Shown here: positions 18,657 to 27,072 of the stretch, piece after piece
How positions within the stretch are numbered: position 1 is the first letter of the stretch
How the letters are laid out: each line of letters opens with the position of its first letter
Source: Bacteroidota bacterium
GTDB taxonomy: Bacteria; Bacteroidota; Bacteroidia; Bacteroidales; Porphyromonadaceae
NCBI GenBank assembly: GCA_023389855.1
Contig: JAEWDZ010000008.1
Coordinates: forward strand, 1 to 64,000
Length of the DNA: 64,000 bases
Direction: 5' to 3'
The notes under the pieces: generated by a model
Databases searched by the model: none
The model's input: the letters and a program-made list of their open reading frames with translations, nothing else
Told to the model about the DNA's origin: nothing
Position numbers and translations under genes: made by a program

Positions 18657-18672
18657 AACTAAATTGTTTAAT

Positions 18673-20871
18673 TTAAAATGGAATTCTAATATTTATTCGG
18701 GCATTTCTACCAGCTTCGGGAAGACCGATCCGTCGATAGAAAGCCAGATGATCAAAGTAGCGTGTGTTGAATATATTTTCTATGGTGAGTGTAATCTCGG
18801 GCCTTATCCCCATGAAAGGGAGGGAGGCGCTAAGCGAAAAATCCACAAGTTGGGCAGAAGGAGTGATCTCTTCCCCAGGTACTATATGGTCGGCTTTGGC
18901 TATGTAGCGGTAACGGATTTCACTCTCTATGATCTTGTTGCGATATCCAGCCGTTGCCTTGAGTCGCGCAGGTGGAGTAAAAGGTAAAGGAATATGTCTG
19001 TCGATATTTTTACTGAGTGCGACTTCGGCGCTTCCTTCTATGTAAAAGCCTAGCGGTAAATAATATTTGACTTCTACCTCACCTCCTCCAATGACGACGC
19101 GGTTTTGCCTATACTGAAATATCTGACCCGCGTGGGGGAGGGGAGACCAATCTCCTGTAGGGGTTCCATATATGAAATTGCTAAAGTAGTTTCCAAATAG
19201 TTCTGCACGGAGATCAATAATATTCTCTTTGTTGAAAAGATAGCCCATGGAGAGTTGCCAGCTATGCTCGGGGTTTAAAGAGCGGTCTCCCCGGTCGTGG
19301 CGAAAACTGCCATGATGGACACCATTAATCGCTAGTTCGTTGATTTCAGGGAATCGGAATCCTCTGCATATGGCCATTTTGAGCGTGTGTTCACGGCTAG
19401 GAGAGTAGGCTAAGGATATGCTTCCAGAGAAGCTGGAAAAGTGTCGATGTATAGGATAGCTGCGAACACTATAGTTGGCGATATCTTCGGCACTCATTCC
19501 CATGCTAGCTAAAAATTCTGTTAGGTAGGGATCCTTGCTTTCCTTGGCATCCATTTTTCCCCAGTCATAGCGAATTCCCCCTTCTATAGTATATTGTTCG
19601 TTGGGTTTATAACTCCCTACGACCCCAGCTCCGACAGAGGCAAAGCGATAGGATGGGATAAGAAAACCATAGCCATCTATTGATTGGTGGCGAAAGGCGC
19701 CATCTAGTACACCCAATATCTTCAGCCCCTCCATAGCATAGTAGGTAATTTCTGAACGAGCATTTATGCTATGCAAGTTCATTTCTATCTCCTTGTTGGG
19801 GTCTTTGCTTGGCAGCGGTTGAGATGGATAGTGTGTATGGAAAAGGCTATACTCTCTACGGAGATTGTGCTGATAGGCGATCTCTAGGTTACCAGCCAAG
19901 TTGTCGCTGTTTGTATAGCTTTCGCGTATTTGTATTTTTTGATGTTTTACAGCGCTAAAAGGCAGATCCGTATTGTACCTATTTTTGTCGTCGGTAAGCC
20001 TTTTCAGATCGGGTATACCGTGTGCACCAGGGAAAAAACCGGCTTTCTGATAGAGGTCGCTGTACTCGAGGTAGCTACTGAATCCATTTTTTTTCCATTC
20101 GTAACTACTTTTCCATGCACGACTATAGCCGGCTGTATTTTTCATTCGACGCTTTGCGATAGGAATATTACGGTCGAGGTAGCGTATGCTATCGGTCAGT
20201 ACATTCTTGTCTCCAAAGTGTTGCTCACTGAAGCGTATCCGTAGGTATGCGTTAGAAAAGCGATATCCTAATAGTAGCGAGGCACCAAAACCACCATTAA
20301 TAGAACTGCCCAGCAAGGTTAGACTTCCTCTGAGTCCCTTTTCGATAGGCATCTGAGGAAGGGAAGTAACGATAGCACCGCCTAGAGCATCACTGCCGTA
20401 TAGAAGAGAGCGCGGACCCTTGACAATCTCTACGGGGAGGTCTTCAAAGTTATCAACCTCTAAGCCGTGGTCAGACCCCCAAGCTTGTGTCGCTTGTTTG
20501 GTTGACCCTGAGATATAGGCAATTCGATTGAATCCGAACCCACGGATAATGGGCTTGCCGAAGCCATTGCCAATGCTCATACTCCTTACGCCCGGGATAT
20601 TAGCGATGGTAGCCGTAAAGCTATCGGTAATATTTTTACGGAAGAATTGGCTACTGGCAAAATTGGCCGAAATAGGGGTTAGATGCTCCTTCTTGCGAAG
20701 GTTTTCACTCACGACAACCTCATCGAGAGAGTAGAGACTGTCTCTGTTCTCCTTCATGGGAGGGGGAGTCGTTGCCACCTGGGCATCACCTATAAGGACA
20801 CTGCCAATAAGCAATAATACTATAAGGAAAGATCTTATGGCTGAGAAAGGCATATGATGATTTCTAATCAA
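18673..20871 (-). CDS. TonB-dependent outer-membrane receptor, likely metal uptake
   Basis: Energy-coupled outer-membrane transporter of 732 residues. It has a signal peptide (SFLIVLLLIGSVLIGDAQ), a TonB box-like SLDEVVVSE near 47, a plug domain (IPGVRSMSIGNGFGKPIIRG near 90; VEIVKGPRSLLYGSDALGG near 150) and a 22-strand barrel ending in a terminal Phe (NIRIPF). It lacks the SusC-type carboxypeptidase-like N-domain. QAWGSDHGLEVDN in the plug resembles zinc/haem-type receptors. The adjacent His-rich lipoprotein and Cys/His-rich protein favour a metal ligand, but this is inference. Met7 (20853) is an alternative start. Confidence 0.9.
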   Translation of the reverse strand: MIRNHHMPFSAIRSFLIVLLLIGSVLIGDAQVATTPPPMKENRDSLYSLDEVVVSENLRKKEHLTPISANFASSQFFRKNITDSFTATIANIPGVRSMSIGNGFGKPIIRGFGFNRIAYISGSTKQATQAWGSDHGLEVDNFEDLPVEIVKGPRSLLYGSDALGGAIVTSLPQMPIEKGLRGSLTLLGSSINGGFGASLLLGYRFSNAYLRIRFSEQHFGDKNVLTDSIRYLDRNIPIAKRRMKNTAGYSRAWKSSYEWKKNGFSSYLEYSDLYQKAGFFPGAHGIPDLKRLTDDKNRYNTDLPFSAVKHQKIQIRESYTNSDNLAGNLEIAYQHNLRREYSLFHTHYPSQPLPSKDPNKEIEMNLHSINARSEITYYAMEGLKILGVLDGAFRHQSIDGYGFLIPSYRFASVGAGVVGSYKPNEQYTIEGGIRYDWGKMDAKESKDPYLTEFLASMGMSAEDIANYSVRSYPIHRHFSSFSGSISLAYSPSREHTLKMAICRGFRFPEINELAINGVHHGSFRHDRGDRSLNPEHSWQLSMGYLFNKENIIDLRAELFGNYFSNFIYGTPTGDWSPLPHAGQIFQYRQNRVVIGGGEVEVKYYLPLGFYIEGSAEVALSKNIDRHIPLPFTPPARLKATAGYRNKIIESEIRYRYIAKADHIVPGEEITPSAQLVDFSLSASLPFMGIRPEITLTIENIFNTRYFDHLAFYRRIGLPEAGRNARINIRIPF

Positions 20872-20958
20872 AGTATATCTGTAGCGTCTTGTCGCTATTC
20901 AAGGATGGGAGAACCCGTTTAAACAATCAAAACAGGAGTTTTCGGGTACAGACCTATG

Positions 20959-20966
20959 CAAAGCTA
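20959..20966 (-). promoter_or_regulatory. Candidate -7 box for the TonB receptor gene
   Basis: The minus strand reads TAGCTTTG, a match to TAnnTTTG, about 90 bases before the TonB receptor start and just past the end of the Cys/His-rich gene. No TTTG is found at the right -33 spacing. Confidence 0.35.
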
Positions 20967-21009
20967 TCGCAAACTATGCGTGAGCAGAGCGAGCGTGTAG
21001 GGGATTTGA

Positions 21010-21441
21010 TTAGAGCGTAGGGGGACCTCTTTTTTCGAAAAAAAAGATAGTCGGTATATGGTATGTAAGGTTTTCTGTTTTAGTGAGCTCCTGGAAGGTT
21101 GGTTTGTAGGAGGCCAATTGACTGATTGTCGGTTTTTCTGAAGGAGCAAAGCAAAAATCGCATATGGCACAATGATCAGAGGTACAAGCTGTCGTCCATA
21201 ATGGCAAGCCCTCGTGCGTATGTGATGCCGCCTGGCATGTGCTCGTTGCGGAATTAGCAATTGAGCTCTCACAAACAGCGCGTCCATCAGTTTCATTACA
21301 ATGGTGGTGAAGGCCTTTGACACTCATGATCCACACAAATAGCAGCAGCAAAACAAAGGCTACAACAGCGTTTAGTCTTTGTTTGTATCCTTTTTCTGTG
21401 GAAATACAGGTGCTGTAGATATAGTGCGGTGTCTTTTTCAT
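21010..21441 (-). CDS. Cys/His-rich small membrane-anchored protein
   Basis: Unrecognised protein of 143 residues. Visible features: a transmembrane or uncleaved signal segment (AVVAFVLLLLFVWIMSV), followed by HHHC, several cysteines (CESS, STCQAA, TTACTSDHCAICDFCF) and a final region without motifs. The clustered Cys/His residues suggest metal binding or disulfides outside the cytoplasm; it resembles small DUF2946-like proteins found beside metal receptors. The start at 21441 is chosen because a -7 box (21448-21455) overlaps the longer frame. It lies 138 bases before the TonB receptor gene on the same strand. Confidence 0.65.
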   Translation of the reverse strand: MKKTPHYIYSTCISTEKGYKQRLNAVVAFVLLLLFVWIMSVKGLHHHCNETDGRAVCESSIANSATSTCQAASHTHEGLPLWTTACTSDHCAICDFCFAPSEKPTISQLASYKPTFQELTKTENLTYHIPTIFFFEKRGPPTL

Positions 21442-21447
21442 GCGATG

Positions 21448-21455
21448 CAAATATA
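21448..21455 (-). promoter_or_regulatory. -7 box immediately upstream of the Cys/His-rich gene
   Basis: The minus strand reads TATATTTG, followed by six bases and the ATG at 21441. If used, the mRNA would be leaderless or nearly so. A TTTG occurs upstream but only 12 bases away, short of the usual 19-21. Confidence 0.4.
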
Positions 21456-21592
21456 GCAATTCTTCTACAAATTGATTTCTAATTCGATATGTCTATATGC
21501 TTATTTAACATTGTTGGAATCGTTTTCTTTCTTTGATAGAATGCCTCTTTTCCTTTTCTAATCCGTTTATAAATAGCAGAGTATATAATAAA

Positions 21593-21620
21593 AAGGTCCA
21601 AGGGTTACTCCTTGAACCTT
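21593..21620 (-). terminator. Terminator after the Mfa2-like gene
   Basis: Stem AAGGTCCAAGG / CCTTGAACCTT (10 of 11 pairs) with a 6-base loop; on the minus strand it is followed by TTTTT. It lies about 100 bases after the Mfa2-like stop codon. Confidence 0.65.
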
Positions 21621-21723
21621 AGGTTGCTTATTAATGTTTTTTTTGTTTGCGATGTTCCTCGATTGAAGGTCTTATGTTCCAGACGGAGCAAACGAGGGTA
21701 ACTCGTATATCGGTGACTAGTGG

Positions 21724-22698
21724 TTATAAGATGATATCATGGCTATATACTCCCCATCCATCAATTTTGATGTCGATGCTCATATTGGTATTGTCATAGC
21801 CTGGTATCACCGTTATTTCCAACTCGTGAACAAAGTCGCAGGCCAGCTTTTTGTTGGGTACTTTATCCAGCAGTGCCTTCAGGTCACGCCCATCCTCGGG
21901 AATGATATTTTTTTTACTGCCATTGACGGTCGTTGTGAGGCTGAGAGTAGGTCGTGTATTAGGCAAGTCGAGTCGGAGTGTACTGATCTGGAAGGTGTCG
22001 TCTTCGGGTTGCTTGATCTCCTTGCGATAAACGATATCTTGGTTAAGAACTTCACCATCAAAGTTGTAGGTACCATTTGTATCGGTAATATCAAAGAAAA
22101 AAGTGCGGTCGTGCTCAAGTCCCTTGACTTTTACCGTGAAGTCGTTTGTATAGCGTGTAAGATTGGGGCTCAGCTCATGATGGAAAGGTTCGTCTATATT
22201 ACGCATCCTATCGGACAGGCTATCGAGTGTTATCTCTCCGTAATAGAGAATTGGCAATTGCTTCGCCATCAAGAAGTGGGTTGGATTCGTGATCACGGAG
22301 AGGCTATAGTCTGCGTAGTTTTTATTTTCAGCGATCTCAGGAGCTACACTATAGTCGCTGGGCAGAGCATTTACCCAAAAACGGCTAGTCAGCGTTTCGT
22401 ATTTGCCGTAGGGGACATTTAGACTATAGATCGTATCGGGAGAAAGGGCAACCTCTTGAAAAGTACGATGGGCTACAATTTGCCCCTTTTCATCGGTTAC
22501 TACCACCAACATCTGTTTTATATCTTCAGGATATGAAGGACTATCCATACAGGGCGTCTGAACGTAGGGCTTATATTCTAGGGTGATACCGCAGGAAGGG
22601 TAGCATTCATCGGTTACATAAGAACAACTGGTAAGCAGTGTCCACTGTACCAAGAGAGCTGTACTCAATAAAAGTATGTGTCGCTTCAGTAAAGTCAT
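21724..22698 (-). CDS. Mfa2/FimB-type fimbrial anchor lipoprotein
   Basis: Predicted outer-membrane-anchored fimbrial protein of 324 residues. The start at 22698 gives a clean lipoprotein signal (MTLLKRHILLLSTALLVQ, lipobox LTSC); the longer frame has a non-signal extension. The mature start has a Cys-rich stretch (DECYPSCG) and the SLNVPYGKYE segment found in FimB/Mfa2 proteins, which anchor and limit the length of fimbriae. It ends in YSHDIIL, the same seven residues as the adjacent fimbrillin. A GC-rich hairpin in the spacer may lower its expression relative to the fimbrillin. Confidence 0.8.
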   Translation of the reverse strand: MTLLKRHILLLSTALLVQWTLLTSCSYVTDECYPSCGITLEYKPYVQTPCMDSPSYPEDIKQMLVVVTDEKGQIVAHRTFQEVALSPDTIYSLNVPYGKYETLTSRFWVNALPSDYSVAPEIAENKNYADYSLSVITNPTHFLMAKQLPILYYGEITLDSLSDRMRNIDEPFHHELSPNLTRYTNDFTVKVKGLEHDRTFFFDITDTNGTYNFDGEVLNQDIVYRKEIKQPEDDTFQISTLRLDLPNTRPTLSLTTTVNGSKKNIIPEDGRDLKALLDKVPNKKLACDFVHELEITVIPGYDNTNMSIDIKIDGWGVYSHDIIL

Positions 22699-22863
22699 AA
22701 ATATGGATCGAATTTGTTTAAGCCTATGAACCCTGCTACTAAGGGATGATCTCAAACGAGGGAATCTATCTAATGCTATGTAGATGGGTCTTTATATTTG
22801 TTCCGTGAGTGGATAAGATGGCAAGCTGCCTATTGCTTTGATGTATGGTCTTTAGTTAGAAAA

Positions 22864-22900
22864 CCCGAGGGCTTTAGGGGAAGCCCTCTACGCCCTCGGG
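22864..22900 (-). terminator. Hairpin between fimbrillin and anchor genes (possible attenuator)
   Basis: Stem CCCGAGGGC 22864-22872 / GCCCTCGGG 22892-22900 with further inner pairing, then TTTTC on the minus strand. It lies about 70 bases after the fimbrillin stop and would allow partial read-through to the anchor gene. Confidence 0.55.
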
Positions 22901-22969
22901 TAAATAGAACGTGATGAAGTGAATCGAAAGAGGAGCGGACTCCTATTCATTCGACTTTAGCTTACACGC

Positions 22970-24595
22970 TTATAGTATGATATCGTGGCTGTATACGTTC
23001 CAAGGAAGAATGTTGATATCTACAGACAAATAAGTCTTAGATTCGATAACAGGATCTTCGGGAGTTACAGGCGTTTCGTCACCTACGTTGGGAGATGGGT
23101 CGGGGTTTTCAGGAGTTGTGGGATCATCGGGATAGCGATTGTTCCAGGGGAGACCCAGTTCGGTGAGTTGCAAGATGTTGATATGGTAGATATCGTTACG
23201 GCCAATAGGGAATTTGGTCGCACCGCGATAACCATCAGCTACGATATCGGGGTTGGGGAATACGTAGTAAATGGCTTTACCATTGACAAAGGCTTTTACA
23301 GGTTGACCTTTGATACCACCCTTATTAGGATCTTGTGAGTTGGCATAGCTAGCATATACAGCACCAGCCTTATCACCAGCACCTACTACCCAGAAAGTAC
23401 CGTTGCTTTGGAATGTGTATTCACGCTGAATTTTTGTCAGGCCATCTTGTACATCATTGCGGTCAGCACGGATTTGGTCTGCTGTAACTTCGCCATACTT
23501 ACCTGTAAATTCAGCGCTTTTAGTTTTGTCAGCAAACATTTTGTCTGTAGGCTTGAGATAAGCACGAACCATGATGTAGGTCGTATTTGTAGCTTTGTAA
23601 TCGCCACGACTCATTTCGCTGAGGAATATATTTTTACCCTTGAAGGCAGCGTCACCTACACCATCGGTAGTGCGGTTACCCATTACTTCTTCTACTGTGC
23701 GGTCAGTAGTTTTGAGATCGCTAACGAGGAGTTTGCCCTCAACACCAGTTTTTGTGAATTGACCTTGTGCTACGTTCCAGTCGTAGTTAGGGCTCTTGAA
23801 TACAGATTGATCTACATTCTTTGTGAGGTAGAAAGAGCCTTCTACAAGTCCTGCTGTATAGTTCATGCTTTCCACTGTGTAGAGTGCTTCTTGCGTACCC
23901 TTTTTTGCCATCATGATATTTTTGGCTTTAGTTACAAAGCATACAGCTGCTACGCGAGCTACTTCTACCGTAACTTTGTTCTTGCCGCCAGTTTCTTTGA
24001 GGGCTTCTTCTTCGCTAACATCTTTCTGTACATCAATTTCGCCGTTCTGAACTTTTTCGCTATTGGCCATGAGGACCTTAGATTTTACAGAGCTTTGTGT
24101 GTTGTCCATCTGAGCGATCTCAGCACTGAAAGCTACTGCTTTTTTGTACATTTGTTCGAAAGCTGCTCTTGAAGGAGTTGCTTCGAGAGCGTTGATAAGA
24201 TTTTGTGTTCCGTTAATAAGAACGTAAACTTTCTTCTTACCAGCAGTGGTCTCGATAGCTTTCTTAGCTACGAGCTTCACTTCTTTAGTATTGGCATCAG
24301 CTTGTTTGGTATCGAAGTCATCCTTTGTGAGGTCAGTCTTAAAGACATTGGTTTCATCAACGACATAAACGCTGATATTCTCAATAAGGTTTTCACCTAC
24401 GTAAAGCTTGGGGTCAAGTACTTTCTTGCCACTTTCATCACCTGCACGAAGAGTGGAGTTAGGTAGGTTAAGGGCAATGGTCATGTAGGTGTCTCCGGTG
24501 CTCTTTTGGATCTTCTGGGGCTCTTTCTCCTTGCAGGCTGAGAATAGCAATACAGCGCTCATGAGAATCCCCATAATGACACTAATTTTTTTCAT
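22970..24595 (-). CDS. Mfa1-like major fimbrial subunit (fimbrillin)
   Basis: Surface fimbrial shaft protein, exported as a lipoprotein and normally processed by an Arg-gingipain-like protease before polymerisation by strand exchange. The start at 24595 gives MKKISVIMGILMSAVLLFSAC, a lipoprotein signal with Cys21; the mature length is about 520 residues, as in Mfa1 (563 total). Visible features: YVGENLIENISVYVVDETN after a basic TLRAGDE region (possible protease site), and the C-terminal segment LSVDINILPWNVYSHDIIL expected to act as donor strand. Only one anchor gene follows, so tip genes (mfa3-5) are not in this locus. A good promoter lies upstream. Confidence 0.82.
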   Translation of the reverse strand: MKKISVIMGILMSAVLLFSACKEKEPQKIQKSTGDTYMTIALNLPNSTLRAGDESGKKVLDPKLYVGENLIENISVYVVDETNVFKTDLTKDDFDTKQADANTKEVKLVAKKAIETTAGKKKVYVLINGTQNLINALEATPSRAAFEQMYKKAVAFSAEIAQMDNTQSSVKSKVLMANSEKVQNGEIDVQKDVSEEEALKETGGKNKVTVEVARVAAVCFVTKAKNIMMAKKGTQEALYTVESMNYTAGLVEGSFYLTKNVDQSVFKSPNYDWNVAQGQFTKTGVEGKLLVSDLKTTDRTVEEVMGNRTTDGVGDAAFKGKNIFLSEMSRGDYKATNTTYIMVRAYLKPTDKMFADKTKSAEFTGKYGEVTADQIRADRNDVQDGLTKIQREYTFQSNGTFWVVGAGDKAGAVYASYANSQDPNKGGIKGQPVKAFVNGKAIYYVFPNPDIVADGYRGATKFPIGRNDIYHINILQLTELGLPWNNRYPDDPTTPENPDPSPNVGDETPVTPEDPVIESKTYLSVDINILPWNVYSHDIIL

Positions 24596-24738
24596 AGTTA
24601 AATATTGGGTTAATGTTATCAAGGTTAATGCTTCTTTTCTATAGTTTACGGCTCTGCGTCAATTTAATGTGTAAAGACTTACACAAATATGCTCCGTTTC
24701 GGATGCTTGGCTCTGAAACGATACTACATTTTCGCGAG

Positions 24739-24770
24739 CAAAGTTAATCATTTATTTTGATGTAGCCAAA
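24739..24770 (-). promoter_or_regulatory. Promoter of the fimbrillin gene
   Basis: Minus strand: TTTG (24767-24770), 20-base spacer, TAACTTTG (24739-24746), a full match to the Bacteroidetes consensus. It lies about 145 bases before the fimbrillin ATG. Confidence 0.7.
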
Positions 24771-24850
24771 TTTTTCACTATAAATTGCAGGATAAATTTG
24801 ATAATAGTTCTTTGATAGCGTACCGTTTTCTCGAAATCATTTACGAAAAA

Positions 24851-24884
24851 AAAGAGTTTGCTCCATTCGAGGCAAACTCCTTTT
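24851..24884 (-). terminator. Terminator of the hut operon
   Basis: Stem GAGTTTGC 24854-24861 / GCAAACTC 24872-24879, followed on the minus strand by a run of eight T residues. It lies about 40 bases past the hutH stop. Confidence 0.75.
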
Positions 24885-24922
24885 CGTCTTTACGTTCTGG
24901 CTATGAGCCAGAAGTAATTTTT

Positions 24923-26425
24923 TTACTCGAATTTGTAGGTGAGTACGAATTGACGCGCTTTCTCCATCTGCTGGTACATCACTACATCCTCTTCTACACT
25001 GGGAATTTCTTTCCTAAAAGCAGAAAAAAGAGCCTCTATCTTGGCGGAACTCTTGGCGGGTCTACGGAATTCTAAGGCCTGAGCAGCATTGAGCAGCTCG
25101 ATAGCAAATATCCTCTCCAGATTGTCAATGATACAAAGCAGTTTTGTCGCTGCATTGGCTCCCATCGATACGTGGTCTTCTTGTCCGTTACTGGAGACGA
25201 TGCTATCACTGGCAGCGCTATAGCAGTACATCTTATTTTTGCTGACCATAGCTGCAGCTGCATACTGAGGAATCATGAATCCACTATTGAGCCCTGGGTT
25301 AGCAACAAGGAACTCGGGTAAGCCACGTAGTCCTAGTATCAACTGGGCTACACGGCGTTCGGATATATTGCCCAGCTCTGCAAGTGCGATAGCAAAGAAA
25401 TCATACGTAATGGCTAGCGGTTGCCCATGGAAATTACCTCCACTTACGACCCGATCCTCATCGGGAAAGACCGTAGGATTGTCGGTGACGGAGTTGATCT
25501 CTGTTTCGACTACTTGCTTAATATAGCTGAAAGCATCTCTACTGGCTCCATGCACCTGTGGTACGCATCGGAAACTGTACGGGTCTTGTACCTGTGCTTT
25601 AGCCTTTTGTTGCATTTCGCTTCCCTCGAGTAGAGTGCGCATATGACGAGCTACAATAAGTTGCCCTGCATGAGGGCGTATGGTATGGAGCTCATCGGAG
25701 AAGGGGGCTGTGAGTCCGTCGAATGCTTCGAGTGACAATGCGGCGCAGTTGTCTGCAATATCTTGTAGTCGCATTGCTTTCATCAAAGCAAAGACACCAT
25801 GGCTACTCATAAATTGAGTGCCGTTGAGTAGCGCTAGTCCCTCCTTGCTTCGCAGCGTGATAGTTTGCCAGCCTAGCTCTTGATAGACCTCTTTTGCGGG
25901 TCGTTTTTCGCCTTTGTAGCGAACCTCTCCCTCTCCGATTAGTGGGAGAAACAGGTTGGCCAAAGGAGCAAGGTCTCCCGAGGCTCCGAGGCTACCACGG
26001 TCATAGACGATGGGTAGTACATCGTGGTTGAGCATATCCAAGATGCGCTGAACCGTTTCTACTTGTACTCCACTATGGCCCAACTGTAATGCGTGCGCTT
26101 TCAATAGAAGCATAAGGCGAATAAGATCGGCCTCTACTTCGTTGCCCGTGCTACAGGCATGGCTCTTGACAAGATTTTCTTGTAGGGTGGTCAGCTGCTC
26201 TGCACTGATACTGCGATTGCACAAACTCCCAAATCCTGTGGTCACCCCATAGATAGGCTTATCGCTTTCAAGTACTTTGCGATCCAAATAATCTCTGCAG
26301 TGCTGTATGCGTTGCTTAGCTTCAGCACTGAGCTCAAGGAAAGGTCTTTCCCGAAGATATTGCTCACAACTTTCTATGGTAAGATCCTTTTCACCGATTA
26401 GCATTTTATGCTGATTTTTGCTCAT
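24923..26425 (-). CDS. hutH: Histidine ammonia-lyase
   Basis: Deaminates L-histidine to urocanate and ammonia, the first step of histidine fermentation. The 500-residue protein has the MIO cofactor triad Ala-Ser-Gly in GSLGASGDLAPLA near residue 145, the active-site loop YGVTTGFGSL near 60, and the C-terminal QYAAAAMVSKNK. The start at 26425 is chosen because it lies 10 bases after the fchA stop and gives the normal HutH length; the longer frame runs back into fchA. It is the last gene of a four-gene hut run ending in a clear terminator. Identification is firm. Confidence 0.95.
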   Translation of the reverse strand: MSKNQHKMLIGEKDLTIESCEQYLRERPFLELSAEAKQRIQHCRDYLDRKVLESDKPIYGVTTGFGSLCNRSISAEQLTTLQENLVKSHACSTGNEVEADLIRLMLLLKAHALQLGHSGVQVETVQRILDMLNHDVLPIVYDRGSLGASGDLAPLANLFLPLIGEGEVRYKGEKRPAKEVYQELGWQTITLRSKEGLALLNGTQFMSSHGVFALMKAMRLQDIADNCAALSLEAFDGLTAPFSDELHTIRPHAGQLIVARHMRTLLEGSEMQQKAKAQVQDPYSFRCVPQVHGASRDAFSYIKQVVETEINSVTDNPTVFPDEDRVVSGGNFHGQPLAITYDFFAIALAELGNISERRVAQLILGLRGLPEFLVANPGLNSGFMIPQYAAAAMVSKNKMYCYSAASDSIVSSNGQEDHVSMGANAATKLLCIIDNLERIFAIELLNAAQALEFRRPAKSSAKIEALFSAFRKEIPSVEEDVVMYQQMEKARQFVLTYKFE

Positions 26426-26435
26426 AGTCGGAGTG

Positions 26436-27062
26436 TTATTTACAGGCTTCTTTGGTAATGTCGATGATTTTCTTTTCGCGTGCCATGACATCTGCTTCGA
26501 GACGGTCTGCTTCTTCGCTCATATTGGCTACATATGCTTGATCCTTGAGACCTGTAAGATTGATACGAACATTGAAGAGCGCTCCTACGATGGCTACGCG
26601 AGCACACATCATAGCTACGCATCCATCTGTGATAGCGTTTTGATTACCGCGAGCTACCACTGCTTCGATCTTGTCGAGTAGTTGGTGGGTACGCTTAGCT
26701 ACCGCCATAGGTACTTCGGCTGCATATTTGGTGCTTTCTTGGATTGCTTGGCTACGTACCGCTTTTTCTTCTTCTGTTTCTTTTGGCATCTTGAAGGCTG
26801 CAAACACTTTATTATAAGCGTCGCTATCGCGGTCTACGTCGAGTACGAGTTCTTTCTGAATAGCAGCAGCTTCTTGGGCTAGTGCTTTCATCTCATCTTC
26901 TACCTCGGCATATTTCTTTCTACCAATTGTAAGGCCAGCCACCATCTCGGCTAAAGCCGCTGCAATGGCTCCGTTGAGTGCGGATATACTACCGCCACCA
27001 GGCACGGGTGCTTCACCAGCTGTTTCGGCGAGGAATCCTTTAATTGTAAGTTCTGTAAGCAT
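26436..27062 (-). CDS. fchA: Formimidoyltetrahydrofolate cyclodeaminase
   Basis: Converts 5-formimino-THF to 5,10-methenyl-THF and ammonia, so the formimino group of histidine enters the folate pool. The 208-residue helical protein has the family signature PVPGGGSISALNGAIAAALA near residue 21 and an EMVAGLTIGRKKY segment. In mammals this domain is the C-terminal half of FTCD; here it is a separate gene placed between hutI and hutH, with the transferase half encoded two genes away. Spacers are 10 bases on both sides. Confidence 0.92.
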   Translation of the reverse strand: MLTELTIKGFLAETAGEAPVPGGGSISALNGAIAAALAEMVAGLTIGRKKYAEVEDEMKALAQEAAAIQKELVLDVDRDSDAYNKVFAAFKMPKETEEEKAVRSQAIQESTKYAAEVPMAVAKRTHQLLDKIEAVVARGNQNAITDGCVAMMCARVAIVGALFNVRINLTGLKDQAYVANMSEEADRLEADVMAREKKIIDITKEACK

Positions 27063-27072
27063 ATCGTAAATA

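Larger units (their letters stand above)
24596..24922. other. Fimbrillin leader and hutH downstream region
   Basis: No gene. It contains the fimbrillin promoter (24739-24770), about 140 bases of fimbrillin 5' leader, and the hut operon terminator (24851-24884). Confidence 0.6.

Noticed and set aside
20964..21323. 119-codon frame overlapping the Cys/His-rich gene on the same strand
   Set aside because: No signal peptide or Cys/His pattern; the other frame has a membrane segment and clustered Cys/His.
21739..22422. 227-codon antisense open frame over the Mfa2-like gene
   Set aside because: Antisense shadow of a lipoprotein gene with a proper signal peptide.
23408..24172. 254-codon antisense open frame over the fimbrillin gene
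   Set aside because: It is a shadow of the well-supported fimbrillin gene on the other strand; no signal or domain of its own.
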